Shown: positions 26,205-34,333 of the stretch, piece by piece | Layout of the letters: each line of letters begins with the position of its first letter | Position numbering within the stretch: the first letter of the stretch is position 1 | Notes under the pieces: model-generated | Seen by the model: the letters and a program-made list of their open reading frames with translations, nothing else | Databases searched by the model: none | What the model was told of the DNA's origin: nothing | Program-made: the position numbers and the translations under genes | From: Pseudomonadota bacterium | GTDB taxonomy: Bacteria; Desulfobacterota; Binatia; Binatales; Binataceae | Reading direction: 5' to 3' | Length of the DNA: 64,000 nt | Assembly (NCBI GenBank): GCA_021325025.1 | Contig: JAJPHZ010000035.1 | Coordinates: 372,001-436,000, forward strand

Positions 26205-26993
26205 ATGCAGTTAAAGGACAAAGTGGCGCTGATCACCGGAGCCAGCCGGGGGATTGGCAAACAGCTCGCCCTGCGATTGGCCCAGGCCGGCGCCAATCTG
26301 GTCGTCGCGGCCCGCACGGTGCAGGCATCGCAGAGTCCGTTTCCGGGTACGATTCATCAGACTGCCGCGGCGGCCAGAGCGCATGGCGCCAGGGTGCTTG
26401 CGCTTGGATGCGACCTGGCGATTCGCGCCGACGTCGAGCGGATGTGCCGCGCGGCGCTCGAGGAATTCGGCCGCGTCGATATCCTGATCAACAACGCCGC
26501 CTACTTCGGCCCCGGCCATTATGATCCGTTCATGAGCCTCAGCCTCGATCAATGGGAAACGATGATCGACGTCAACCTCAACGCGCCGGTGCTCGCTTGC
26601 CGGCTTCTGCTGCCGGGCATGATCGAACGCAACAGCGGACTCGTCATCTGCATGACGTCGGCGGCGGCGACTTACGACGTTGCCGCCGGAGGACGCGGCG
26701 GAATCAGCCCGGGCTATCCGACTGCGAAGGCGGGACTGAATCGATTCGTCAGGGCGCTGGCCGCCGAAATCAGCGAATACCGCATCCCGGTAATCGCGGT
26801 CGAGCCGGGCTTCACCGTAACCGAGCGCACGGCGATTATCTTTCCGCAAAACAACATGGACTTCTCCGGCGGGCATTCGATGGAGGTGCCGGTGCGGACG
26901 GTGATGCATCTATGCACCTGCGCCGATCCGATGGCGTACTCGGGGCAGATAGTCGCCGCCGCGGAGTTTGCCAGTGCGCATCACCTGCTGTGA
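26205..26993 (+). CDS. SDR family oxidoreductase
   Basis: This is a 262-aa short-chain dehydrogenase: MQLKDKVALITGASRGIGKQLA at the N-terminus, NNAAYFGPGH, a catalytic Ser in ICMTSAAAT and the YPTAK pair. Compared with neighbouring SDRs it has an insert after the second strand (TVQASQSPFPGTIHQTAAA). This insert occurs in a subgroup of SDRs that includes human HSDL2-like proteins. The ATG is preceded by GGGAGG and GAAGAGAG. The frame is open far upstream, but the conserved N-terminus fixes this start. It is divergent from the SDR at 25293, so a shared control region lies between 26073 and 26204. Confidence 0.9.
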   Translation: MQLKDKVALITGASRGIGKQLALRLAQAGANLVVAARTVQASQSPFPGTIHQTAAAARAHGARVLALGCDLAIRADVERMCRAALEEFGRVDILINNAAYFGPGHYDPFMSLSLDQWETMIDVNLNAPVLACRLLLPGMIERNSGLVICMTSAAATYDVAAGGRGGISPGYPTAKAGLNRFVRALAAEISEYRIPVIAVEPGFTVTERTAIIFPQNNMDFSGGHSMEVPVRTVMHLCTCADPMAYSGQIVAAAEFASAHHLL

Positions 26994-27094
26994 GCGCGGC
27001 TTGAACAGCGGGGGCGTTCGTGCCGATTTGCTCGCTTGATCCGCCCTGTCAACGTCACTAGCATTGCGCCCAGTTCCCAACCAAGCCCAAAGAC

Positions 27095-28510
27095 GTGTGG
27101 CTCAAGGATAAGACTCGGCTGGGGCCTTTCGCGCTGCTGGCGGCGGCGCTGATACTGGGCGGCACGCTGCGCTTCTTTCGCCTGGGCAGCGCCGAGCTGA
27201 CGCCCGATGAAGCAGCTTCGTGGGCGGCCGCCGCGGCGCCGACGGCCGCGGAAGTCGTTCGCCTTCAGGCCAAACTCAATCCGGGCAAGCTTGCCGTGCA
27301 TGACCTTGCACTGCATGCCTGGATTGGAATCTTCGGCGCCGGCGTGACCGCGATGCGCGCGCTTTCCGCGCTGCTGGGTACGCTCCAGATCGTGCTGGTG
27401 TTCTGGGTTGCGCGAGAAATCCTGCTGCTGGGCCGCCGCGGCCAGGTTCCGTCAACCCCTGATCAGGAGGCCGCGGTCGATTATCCCGCCGCGATCGGCG
27501 CTCTGATCTTCGCCGTCAATTTGGCCGCGATCAAATACGCGCGCGAGGCGCGGATGTATGCGGTGCTGATGGTGATGATGCTGTTGCAGGTCGGATTTCT
27601 GATACGCGCGCGCACCAGGGAAGGTTGGCTGAATTACCTGGCCGTGGCGCTCTTCACCATGTTGTCGGTTGCGGCCAACTTTACCGCCGTCTTCATGATC
27701 ATGACCGAAGGGTTGTGGCTGCTGCTGACCGTCAATGCAAGGCGCGAGCGGGTTTTCTGGAAACTGCTGGGCGCGGTCGCACTGGGCATCGCCGGATTTA
27801 TCGCCATAACCGGCGCGGCACTCCATATTGGCGTCGCCACGCTCGAAAACGGAACGCTTAATTTCATTCCCTATCCGCACCTGCGGGATTTGGTTGCGTT
27901 CTTCAATTATGGAACGCTGTCGTACACGCTGATAGTTGCGCTGGCCGTTTGGGGCATTGTTGCAGGATGGTCCGCCGGACGCGCGGCGATTGTATTTGCG
28001 CTGCTGTGGATGTGGGGACCGGTCATCCTCTTATATATAGTATCGCTGACAGTCACGCCGCTGCTGGTCACGCGCTACGCGCTTTCCTCGTTTGTCCCGT
28101 TTCTGATTCTGGCCGCGCTCGGGATCTGGTATTGCGGCACCGCCCGTGCACAGGCCGCTGCCTTGTCCCTGGTTATTGCATTGGCGGCAATCCAGTTTGC
28201 CAGCTACATTCATCGGTCTCCGCCGATGGAATGGCGGCGCAGCGTGGAGCGCATCAGGGCCTACTCACCCTCGGCGGTGATCGCAGTGGCTCCGGTGCGC
28301 GGGGCGAATCTGATCCGCTATTATTTGTCCGGCGCGGATGGGTATCGGGTGGTAGGCCTGACCGATCGCGCATCGTGTGCCGGATCGGGCATTCTGGTGG
28401 TCTGGAACGGCGGTATCTACGGACCGTTCCGCAAGCAGGCCGATGACTGCAGCTCCGCGTTTCCGCGCGTGGTTTACCGCGATCGCGATTTCCAGGTGCT
28501 GGCGCGCTGA
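27095..28510 (+). CDS. polytopic membrane glycosyltransferase (ArnT/PMT-like, GT-C fold)
   Basis: This is a 471-aa protein with roughly 10-12 membrane helices. Near residue 35 it has the motif ELTPDEAASW in the first periplasmic loop, which is typical of GT-C enzymes that use polyprenyl-phosphate sugars (ArnT/PMT_2). The Asp-Glu pair matches the catalytic-site acid. A soluble C-terminal domain of about 100 residues follows the helices. The start is GTG 27095, with no strong ribosome site. It forms a cluster with a methyltransferase gene and a paralogue at 29243, so a modified surface glycan or glycolipid is the likely product (inference). Confidence 0.82.
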   Translation: MWLKDKTRLGPFALLAAALILGGTLRFFRLGSAELTPDEAASWAAAAAPTAAEVVRLQAKLNPGKLAVHDLALHAWIGIFGAGVTAMRALSALLGTLQIVLVFWVAREILLLGRRGQVPSTPDQEAAVDYPAAIGALIFAVNLAAIKYAREARMYAVLMVMMLLQVGFLIRARTREGWLNYLAVALFTMLSVAANFTAVFMIMTEGLWLLLTVNARRERVFWKLLGAVALGIAGFIAITGAALHIGVATLENGTLNFIPYPHLRDLVAFFNYGTLSYTLIVALAVWGIVAGWSAGRAAIVFALLWMWGPVILLYIVSLTVTPLLVTRYALSSFVPFLILAALGIWYCGTARAQAAALSLVIALAAIQFASYIHRSPPMEWRRSVERIRAYSPSAVIAVAPVRGANLIRYYLSGADGYRVVGLTDRASCAGSGILVVWNGGIYGPFRKQADDCSSAFPRVVYRDRDFQVLAR

Positions 28511-28512
28511 CG

Positions 28513-29283
28513 ATGGGGCTGCATCGGGAAATACGCCGGTTCAGGAAGATGGGCGGCGCGGCGGTGGCCGGCTATTATTTGCGCCGGCTGGGCAACGCGT
28601 GGGTGCGCCCGCTCAACCTGGTGGTGCCGGCGCGATTCGAATGCCCGTGCTGCGGATGGTGCGGCGCGCGGTTTCTCAATCACGTCGGCTACCAGGAGAC
28701 CCTGCGCAATTACGTCTGCCCGCGATGCGGCAGCCACGCGCGCCATCGCGGCCTGGCGGTCTTTTTGCGCCGGATGCTGGCGGCGCGTGAGCGCCCGGCC
28801 ACGGTGCTGCATTGCGCGCCCGAGCGGGGAATCGCCGCGGTGCTGGCGGCCAATCCCAAAATTTCCTGCATCACCGTGGACATGGCGCCGCATACGGTAA
28901 GCGTGCGCGCCGACATCTGCGCCTTGCCCTTTCAAGAGGCGGCATTCGATCTGATCATCTGCTGCCACGTGCTCGAGCATCTGCCCGCCGATGGGCCGGC
29001 CCTGAAGGAAATTGCGCGCGCGCTCAAACCGGGCGGACAGGCATTGGTGATGGTCCCGATGCTGCACGATTGGGAAAGCAGGCCTACCCTGGAGTTCGGC
29101 GCTGCGCAGCCGCGGATGGACGACCACTGGCGGCTTTACGGGCACGACGTGGCGGGCCGAATCGCGGCTGCGGGCCTGGCCTGCACCGGGGTGCGGTTTT
29201 CCTCCTTCCTTACCGCGGCGCAGCAGGAGACCTATCAGTCAGGTGGCGATATCATCTTCATCGGTTCCAAGCCCGCACTCTGA
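28513..29283 (+). CDS. class I SAM-dependent methyltransferase with N-terminal zinc-ribbon-like Cys cluster
   Basis: This is a 256-aa protein. Residues about 37-77 hold CPCCGWCGARF...YVCPRCGSHARHRGL, with two CxxC pairs that could bind zinc. The methyltransferase core follows: TVLHCAPERG, ITVDMAPHTVSVRADICALPF, DLIICCHVLEHLP and ALKPGGQALVMVP. The gene starts 2 nt after the upstream membrane glycosyltransferase stop and overlaps the likely start of the next, so the three are co-expressed. A sugar or lipid-carrier O-methyltransferase role for a surface polymer is inferred from these neighbours. There is no direct evidence for the acceptor. Confidence 0.85.
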   Translation: MGLHREIRRFRKMGGAAVAGYYLRRLGNAWVRPLNLVVPARFECPCCGWCGARFLNHVGYQETLRNYVCPRCGSHARHRGLAVFLRRMLAARERPATVLHCAPERGIAAVLAANPKISCITVDMAPHTVSVRADICALPFQEAAFDLIICCHVLEHLPADGPALKEIARALKPGGQALVMVPMLHDWESRPTLEFGAAQPRMDDHWRLYGHDVAGRIAAAGLACTGVRFSSFLTAAQQETYQSGGDIIFIGSKPAL

Positions 29284-30712
29284 ACGCGGAGGCCGCCAAC
29301 ACGCGCGCCTCGGGGCGCAGAGCGCCGCCCGGCCGGCGGTTGCGGCGCTGCTGCTTACGGCCCTGACTGTCGGCGCGTTGCTGCGCCTGTGGCATTTGGG
29401 AGTGCCGGAGTTAAGTCCCGACGAGGCCGCGTCGTGGGCCGCAGCCGCCGCGCCCACCGTCGCCGGCGTCGTGAAGCGTTCGGCCCAACTCAATCCCGGC
29501 AAGCTCGCCGCCTATGACCTGGTACTGCATGGATGGATTTGGACGTTCGGCGACGCCGTGCTCACGATGCGGTTGTTGTCGGTGGGGCTGGGCGTCGGTG
29601 CGATTGCGCTGGCCTTCTGGGTCGCACGCGAGGCGCTCCTGCTGAGTCCCGAGGAGGCCTTGCCCGCGGCGTCCACCGACTACGCCGCGGCGGTTACGGC
29701 GCTGCTGTTCGCGGTCAGCCTGGCGATGGTCAAGTACACGCGGGAGGCGCGGATGTATCCGCTGGTGATGGCGGCGGCACTGGCCCAGACCGGCTTTTTG
29801 CTGCGTGCGCACCGGCGCGGCGGTCAGGCCAACTATGCGGCGGTTGCTCTATTCACCGTGCTGTCGATGGCCGCCAATTTCACCGCCGTCTTCCTGGCCG
29901 CCGCCCAGGCACTGTGGCTGGTGCTTTCCAAGGAGGGCCGGCGATACGGATTTCCGTGGCGGCCGCTGCTGGCACTGGCCGCCGGTGCAATCGCGCTGGC
30001 CCCCGCTTTGGGTTTGGCGATCCGAACCAGCGCTACCGCCCTGGCTGAGGGCGCATTGAATTGGATCTCCCCGCCCTCATGGTGGTCGATATTTTCGTTC
30101 TTTAATCGCAGCGCAGGCACCTTTCCGTTTCCGGTCCTGCTGGCGCTCGCGGTTTGGGGCGCCGTCGCGCAGTGGCGCCGGCGCAGCGCCGCAATCGTGT
30201 TCGCCCTGTTCTGGATGTGGGGTCCGGTGCTGATGCTCTACCTGATGTCAATCGCAGTGACGCCGCTGCTGGTGGAGCGCTACGCGCTCTCCAGCCTGGT
30301 CGCCTTCATGCTGCTGGCCGCGCTCGGGATCGACGCCTTCGCTTCTGCGCGTATGCGCACCGGCGCCATCGCCATCGCGGTTGCGGTATGCATCGCCCAT
30401 GTCGGTGCCTTTCTCAAAAAACCTCCGTCCTTGCAGTGGACACACGCGCTTGCACATATCGAGACCGGCCTTGCGGCCGGGGCGATCGCGGTTGCTCCGG
30501 GTTACGGAGCGAACGTGCTGCGCTACTACTTGAAGCATCGCGGGCAATACCAGGTGTCGGGGTTGACGCCCGACTCGTGCGCCAAGTCGGATGTGCTCTT
30601 CCTGTGGGATCACGCGGCCACGGGACCCGGCGGCGCGCAGGTGGCGGCCTGCCGCCTCACCTTCAGCCATCCGATGTTTGCCGAAAAGGACGTGGCGGTG
30701 ATGACGCGTTAG
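29243..30712 (+). CDS. polytopic membrane glycosyltransferase (ArnT/PMT-like), paralogue of the 27095 gene
   Basis: This protein of up to 489 aa shares motif and layout with the 27095 product: ELSPDEAASWAAAAAPT in the first loop, LNPGKLAAYDLVLHGWI, then about 10-12 helices and a soluble tail. GTG 29243 is the only usual start codon before the first helix. It overlaps the methyltransferase gene by 41 nt and has only a weak ribosome site, so the true start is uncertain. The two copies probably arose by tandem duplication around the methyltransferase gene and may add different sugars to one lipid-linked acceptor (inference). Confidence 0.8.
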   Translation: MAISSSSVPSPHSERGGRQHARLGAQSAARPAVAALLLTALTVGALLRLWHLGVPELSPDEAASWAAAAAPTVAGVVKRSAQLNPGKLAAYDLVLHGWIWTFGDAVLTMRLLSVGLGVGAIALAFWVAREALLLSPEEALPAASTDYAAAVTALLFAVSLAMVKYTREARMYPLVMAAALAQTGFLLRAHRRGGQANYAAVALFTVLSMAANFTAVFLAAAQALWLVLSKEGRRYGFPWRPLLALAAGAIALAPALGLAIRTSATALAEGALNWISPPSWWSIFSFFNRSAGTFPFPVLLALAVWGAVAQWRRRSAAIVFALFWMWGPVLMLYLMSIAVTPLLVERYALSSLVAFMLLAALGIDAFASARMRTGAIAIAVAVCIAHVGAFLKKPPSLQWTHALAHIETGLAAGAIAVAPGYGANVLRYYLKHRGQYQVSGLTPDSCAKSDVLFLWDHAATGPGGAQVAACRLTFSHPMFAEKDVAVMTR

Positions 30713-30909
30713 GGAGCCGGGCGGCCGCACGCGGGCTAGAGTTTTCGCTGGGGCTGTGGAAGAAATAGCGTTGGCTGTCGTCCTGAACGGCGGAGTTGGA
30801 TGGGGCTGAAGAATCGCCGCGGAGCGATTGCGTTTGCCCAGCGGGAGCGTTTGGCTATCCATCACCTCTGTGTCACGACCGACCGCGCGTTTACAAAAAG
30901 GAGAACGCA

Positions 30910-31584
30910 ATGATCCATCGATTCTACTTCATGGGCCGCCGCCGGGATCTGACGCTGGAGGAATTCCTGACCTACTGGCGCACCAGGCATCCGCGCGCCG
31001 TCTCCGAGCCGGTCGCGCAAATCCGCCGCTACATCCAAAGCCATCGCGCGCCGGAGATGGATAGCACCGCGCCCTTCGACGGCATCGCGGAGACCTGGCA
31101 CAACGACTTCGACGACATGCTGTCGCTCATCCGCAGTCCCGTGATTCCGATCTTCAAAAAGGACGAGGAGAACTTCGTCAACCACGCCCACGCCGAGGAT
31201 CTGGCCACCACCGACCGCGTCATCCTCGACGGGCCGCGCACCACGCAGATGCTCAAGGGCATCTTCACCGTCAAGCGGCTGCCGGAGATGACGCTCGCCG
31301 ACTTCCGCCGCTACTGGCGCGAGGTGCACGCGCCGCTGGCCGTCAGGCTGCCCGGCCTGCGCCGCTACGTCCAGTGCGAGGTGATTGACGAAGCCTATTC
31401 GTTCGCGGAACCAAAATGGGACGGCGCCGCGCAGCTATGGTTCGACGATCCCGAAGCCGTCCGCCGTTGCTTTGAATCCGACGTCTACAAAAACGTATCG
31501 GGCCCGGACAACCAAAACTTCATCAGCCAGGCCGCCGTGGTGTGGGTGCACGAGCATCCCATTCTGCCGAAGCGATTCGAGTAG
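30910..31584 (+). CDS. EthD-type dimeric alpha/beta-barrel protein (two repeats)
   Basis: This 224-aa protein has two EthD-like modules: MIHRFYFMGRRRDLTLEEFLTYWRTRHP at the start, and FTVKRLPEMTLADFRRYWREVHAPLAVRLPGLRRY from about residue 117. It is similar in plan to the 24515 product. EthD-like folds act as small cofactor-free oxygenases, cyclases or accessory proteins in degradation of ethers and aromatics. The role of this version is unknown. AAGGAG lies 5 nt before the ATG. It stands alone, with about 200 nt upstream and the inverted-repeat element 13 nt downstream, convergent with the di-iron protein gene. Confidence 0.82.
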   Translation: MIHRFYFMGRRRDLTLEEFLTYWRTRHPRAVSEPVAQIRRYIQSHRAPEMDSTAPFDGIAETWHNDFDDMLSLIRSPVIPIFKKDEENFVNHAHAEDLATTDRVILDGPRTTQMLKGIFTVKRLPEMTLADFRRYWREVHAPLAVRLPGLRRYVQCEVIDEAYSFAEPKWDGAAQLWFDDPEAVRRCFESDVYKNVSGPDNQNFISQAAVVWVHEHPILPKRFE

Positions 31585-31597
31585 ACCAGGTCTCCTT

Positions 31598-31660
31598 GGC
31601 AGGGTGTTGGGGACCACCTGCCTGGTAAACTCCGAAATCCTACTTTCTCAACACCCTGCC
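31598..31660 (-). repeat. MITE/REP-like palindromic element, copy 3 (half element, inverted)
   Basis: This 63-bp hairpin has ends GGCAGGGTGTTGG (31598-31610) and TCAACACCCTGCC (31648-31660). Its reverse complement matches 21478-21540 at about 55 of 63 positions, including a shared GGAGTTTACCA core. It lies between convergent genes, 13 nt after one stop codon and 40 nt from the other, where it could also act as a bidirectional terminator. Confidence 0.65.
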
Positions 31661-31700
31661 AGGGTGCGACTTCCAGTAGCCAATGTCGCTGACCGCTGAT

Positions 31701-32720
31701 TCAGCCGGCGCTCGTTTCTAGCGTGCGGCAGCGGCCGTCTACTTCGGGGTCGAAACCGAGGGTGCGGAGTTGGTCGGCGATCCATGGGCTCATCAGGCCC
31801 ACCTTTTTCAGGTTGCCCATGACTTGCGTGTACATCTCGCGTTTAAACGTGGCGCGGAAATAGACGTAGTCGTTGGCACGGGCGGCCTCGGCGCGGATGC
31901 GCCTGACCTGGGCGATCTGGGCGGTGGAAAAGCCCACCGCCTCGAACGCCTCGCGCGCGAACATCCCGCGCATCACCAGGCGGCAAGCCTCGATGGTGAA
32001 CTGTTCGAGTTCGCGCCGCTCGGCGGTGTCAAGGCTGCGGATGACGTCGGGCAGGCCCAGCACGGAAAATCCCATGTGGCGCGATTCGTCCGCCACGATA
32101 CGCTGGCAGATTAGGCGCAGCAGCGGGTCGCGCGCCGTTTCGGCCAGCATCCGGAACATCCCCACCGCGAAGGTTTCGGCGATGAGCTGCAGGCCCACCG
32201 TTTTGATAAACCACTTGCCCTCGCCCAGCAAATGGTCGAACAGCGTGCGCAGGTTGTCCGCAATCGGATAGATGCGGCCGCCGCACTTGTCGGTCAGGTA
32301 GCGGCTCAGCACCTCGGCATGGCGCGCCTCGTCGACGACCTGGGTGGACTGGAAAAACTTGGCGTCGTTGGTTGGCACCATAGCGACCAACTGGCTGCAC
32401 GCCAGCATCGCGCCTTCCTCGCCATGCAGGATCTGCGACAGGCGCCAGCACGAGAATTCCACGTTGAGCCGCCCGCGCGTCCGCGTATCGAGCCGGTTCC
32501 AGAACTCGCTGCCATAGCCGTCGACCAGGCCGTCAGCGAACACTCCAGCCTCGAGATCGACCGGCGTGCTCCAGTCGATATCCGATGCGGCGTTCCATTG
32601 ATCGCGCTTGGCATTTTCGTAAAGCCGGCGCATGTCGGGCGCCTGCACCGCGTAATCGCGCTGAAAAAGCGTGTGGAAGCGGCTTTCGATCTGATGCTGG
32701 GTGGGATTGGAAGCGGTCAT
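31701..32720 (-). CDS. ferritin-like di-iron protein (R2/AurF-type helical bundle)
   Basis: This 339-aa all-helical protein shows two sets of carboxylate-bridged di-iron ligands: Glu102 (GEEGA), Glu131 and His134 (DEARH), then Glu182 (LIAET), Glu212 and His215 (DESRH). This E..ExxH..E..ExxH pattern is that of ribonucleotide-reductase-R2-like oxygenases and AurF-type N-oxygenases. These activate O2 at a di-iron centre. The substrate is not predictable. ATG 32720 with AAAGGAC six bases upstream is preferred to the longer frame. The gene is divergent from the amidohydrolase operon at 32870, so the two may share a control region at 32721-32869. Confidence 0.85.
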   Translation of the reverse strand: MTASNPTQHQIESRFHTLFQRDYAVQAPDMRRLYENAKRDQWNAASDIDWSTPVDLEAGVFADGLVDGYGSEFWNRLDTRTRGRLNVEFSCWRLSQILHGEEGAMLACSQLVAMVPTNDAKFFQSTQVVDEARHAEVLSRYLTDKCGGRIYPIADNLRTLFDHLLGEGKWFIKTVGLQLIAETFAVGMFRMLAETARDPLLRLICQRIVADESRHMGFSVLGLPDVIRSLDTAERRELEQFTIEACRLVMRGMFAREAFEAVGFSTAQIAQVRRIRAEAARANDYVYFRATFKREMYTQVMGNLKKVGLMSPWIADQLRTLGFDPEVDGRCRTLETSAG

Positions 32721-32869
32721 GTCTTGTCCTTTGGGCCGCAGGCGCTCGCGACTCATCCCACCACACGTAGATCGGATGGTCAAGAATGGTAACTTAGACA
32801 ACGAGCGCGGTTTGGCGCTATCTTGCCCTCGTCGGCAGCGCGATGGACTGCTGCAAGAGGAAGATCGTC

Positions 32870-34333
32870 ATGGCAGGCGGACAAACCAAATCAGCGCGGG
32901 TTCGAGCGCGCGTCAACCATCCGATCATAGATTCGGACGGCCACTGGATAGAGTACGAACCGGTCGCGCTGGATTACCTGGCGCGCGTGGGCGGTCGCAA
33001 GCTGGTGGAACGTTACAAGGCGGTGTCGGCGCCGTTCGGAGCGTTGGCTCGGATGCCGCTTGAGACGCGCAAGGACAAGCGCATCTCGCAGTTTCCATGG
33101 TGGGGAGTGCCGGCGCGCAATACGCTGGACCGTGCCACCGCGATGATGCCCCGCCTGATGCATCAGCGCTTGGGCGACATGGGGATGGACTTCGCGGTGG
33201 TCTATTCGACCGGCGGCTCGCTGTTCGCGCCCTTTTTGCGCGACGAGGAAGTAAGAAGGGCCGCCTGCTGCGCCTTCAACATCTTTTTGGCCGATACCTT
33301 CCGCGAGTTCTCCGACCGTCTCACGCCCGCCGCCGTCATCCCGATGCATACCCCGGCCGAAGCGATTGCCGAATTGGAGCATGTCAAGGAGCTGGGGCTG
33401 AAGGTGATCATGATGGCAAGCCTCATTCGCCGCCCGGTTCCCGAGGTGGCGCGCAAAGCGCCTGAGTATCTGCGCTACGCGTTGTGGATGGACGTGCTGG
33501 GGCTGGACAGCGACTACGACTACGATCCGGTGTGGCGCAAGTGCGTCGAGCTGGGGCTGGCGCCGACTTTCCATTCATCGGTGCAGGGCTACGCCCTGCA
33601 CAGCTCGCTGACCAACATGGTGTACAACCATATCGGCCATTTCGGTGCGGCGGGTGAAGCGGTGTGCAAGGCGTTGTTTTTGGGCGGCGTCACCACCCGC
33701 TTTCCCCAGCTCCGGTTCGCCTTTCTGGAGGGCGGGGTGAGTTGGGGATGCCGCCTGTATGCCGACCTGATCGGGCATTGGAAGGTGCGCAACATCGACG
33801 CACTGGCTCATCTGGATCCGAAGAATCTCGACGCCGCCGAACTGACCCGGCTGGTCAGGCAATACGGCAGCGAGGCGCTCAGGCAGAAATTCGATGCCGC
33901 GCTGGTATCGATGGGCGACAGCGCGCCTGAGAATCTCGACGACTTCGTCCACTGCCGCATCCGCCGGCCCGAGGACATCCGCGACCGCTACGTGCCCAAT
34001 TTCTTCTTCGGCTGCGAAGCGGAAGATCCGCTGATCGCGTGGGCGTTCAATTCCAGGGTCAATCCGTATGGCGCGCGGCTTAATGCGGTGTTGGGCTCCG
34101 ATATCGGCCATTGGGACGTACCCGACATGGAGGAGATTGCGGCCGAGGCACATGAGCTGGTGGAAAAAGGCGCGATGACGGAGGAGGATTTTCGCGACTT
34201 TACATTCAGTAATCCGGTCAGACTGTGGGCGTCGCTCAACCCCAACTTCTTCAAGGGCACGGCGATTGAGCACGAAGTGGAGCGGGAATTGCCGGGCAAT
34301 TCAAACCGGGCCGAGCGCCAGGCGGACCTCTGA
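32870..34333 (+). CDS. amidohydrolase family protein (amidohydro_2, larger subtype)
   Basis: This 487-aa TIM-barrel amidohydrolase differs from the other three in the window. Its N-terminal motif is IIDSDGHWIEYEP with His25, it carries a longer central insert, and it has a late LGSDIGHWDVPDM motif in place of ASDYPHSDSTWP. AGAGGAAG lies 7 nt before ATG 32870; an in-frame ATG at 32843 is less likely. Members of this subtype are abundant in degraders of complex organics, but function is uncharacterised. Its stop overlaps the CoA-transferase start (TGATG), making it the first gene of a translationally coupled four-gene operon. Confidence 0.87.
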   Translation: MAGGQTKSARVRARVNHPIIDSDGHWIEYEPVALDYLARVGGRKLVERYKAVSAPFGALARMPLETRKDKRISQFPWWGVPARNTLDRATAMMPRLMHQRLGDMGMDFAVVYSTGGSLFAPFLRDEEVRRAACCAFNIFLADTFREFSDRLTPAAVIPMHTPAEAIAELEHVKELGLKVIMMASLIRRPVPEVARKAPEYLRYALWMDVLGLDSDYDYDPVWRKCVELGLAPTFHSSVQGYALHSSLTNMVYNHIGHFGAAGEAVCKALFLGGVTTRFPQLRFAFLEGGVSWGCRLYADLIGHWKVRNIDALAHLDPKNLDAAELTRLVRQYGSEALRQKFDAALVSMGDSAPENLDDFVHCRIRRPEDIRDRYVPNFFFGCEAEDPLIAWAFNSRVNPYGARLNAVLGSDIGHWDVPDMEEIAAEAHELVEKGAMTEEDFRDFTFSNPVRLWASLNPNFFKGTAIEHEVERELPGNSNRAERQADL

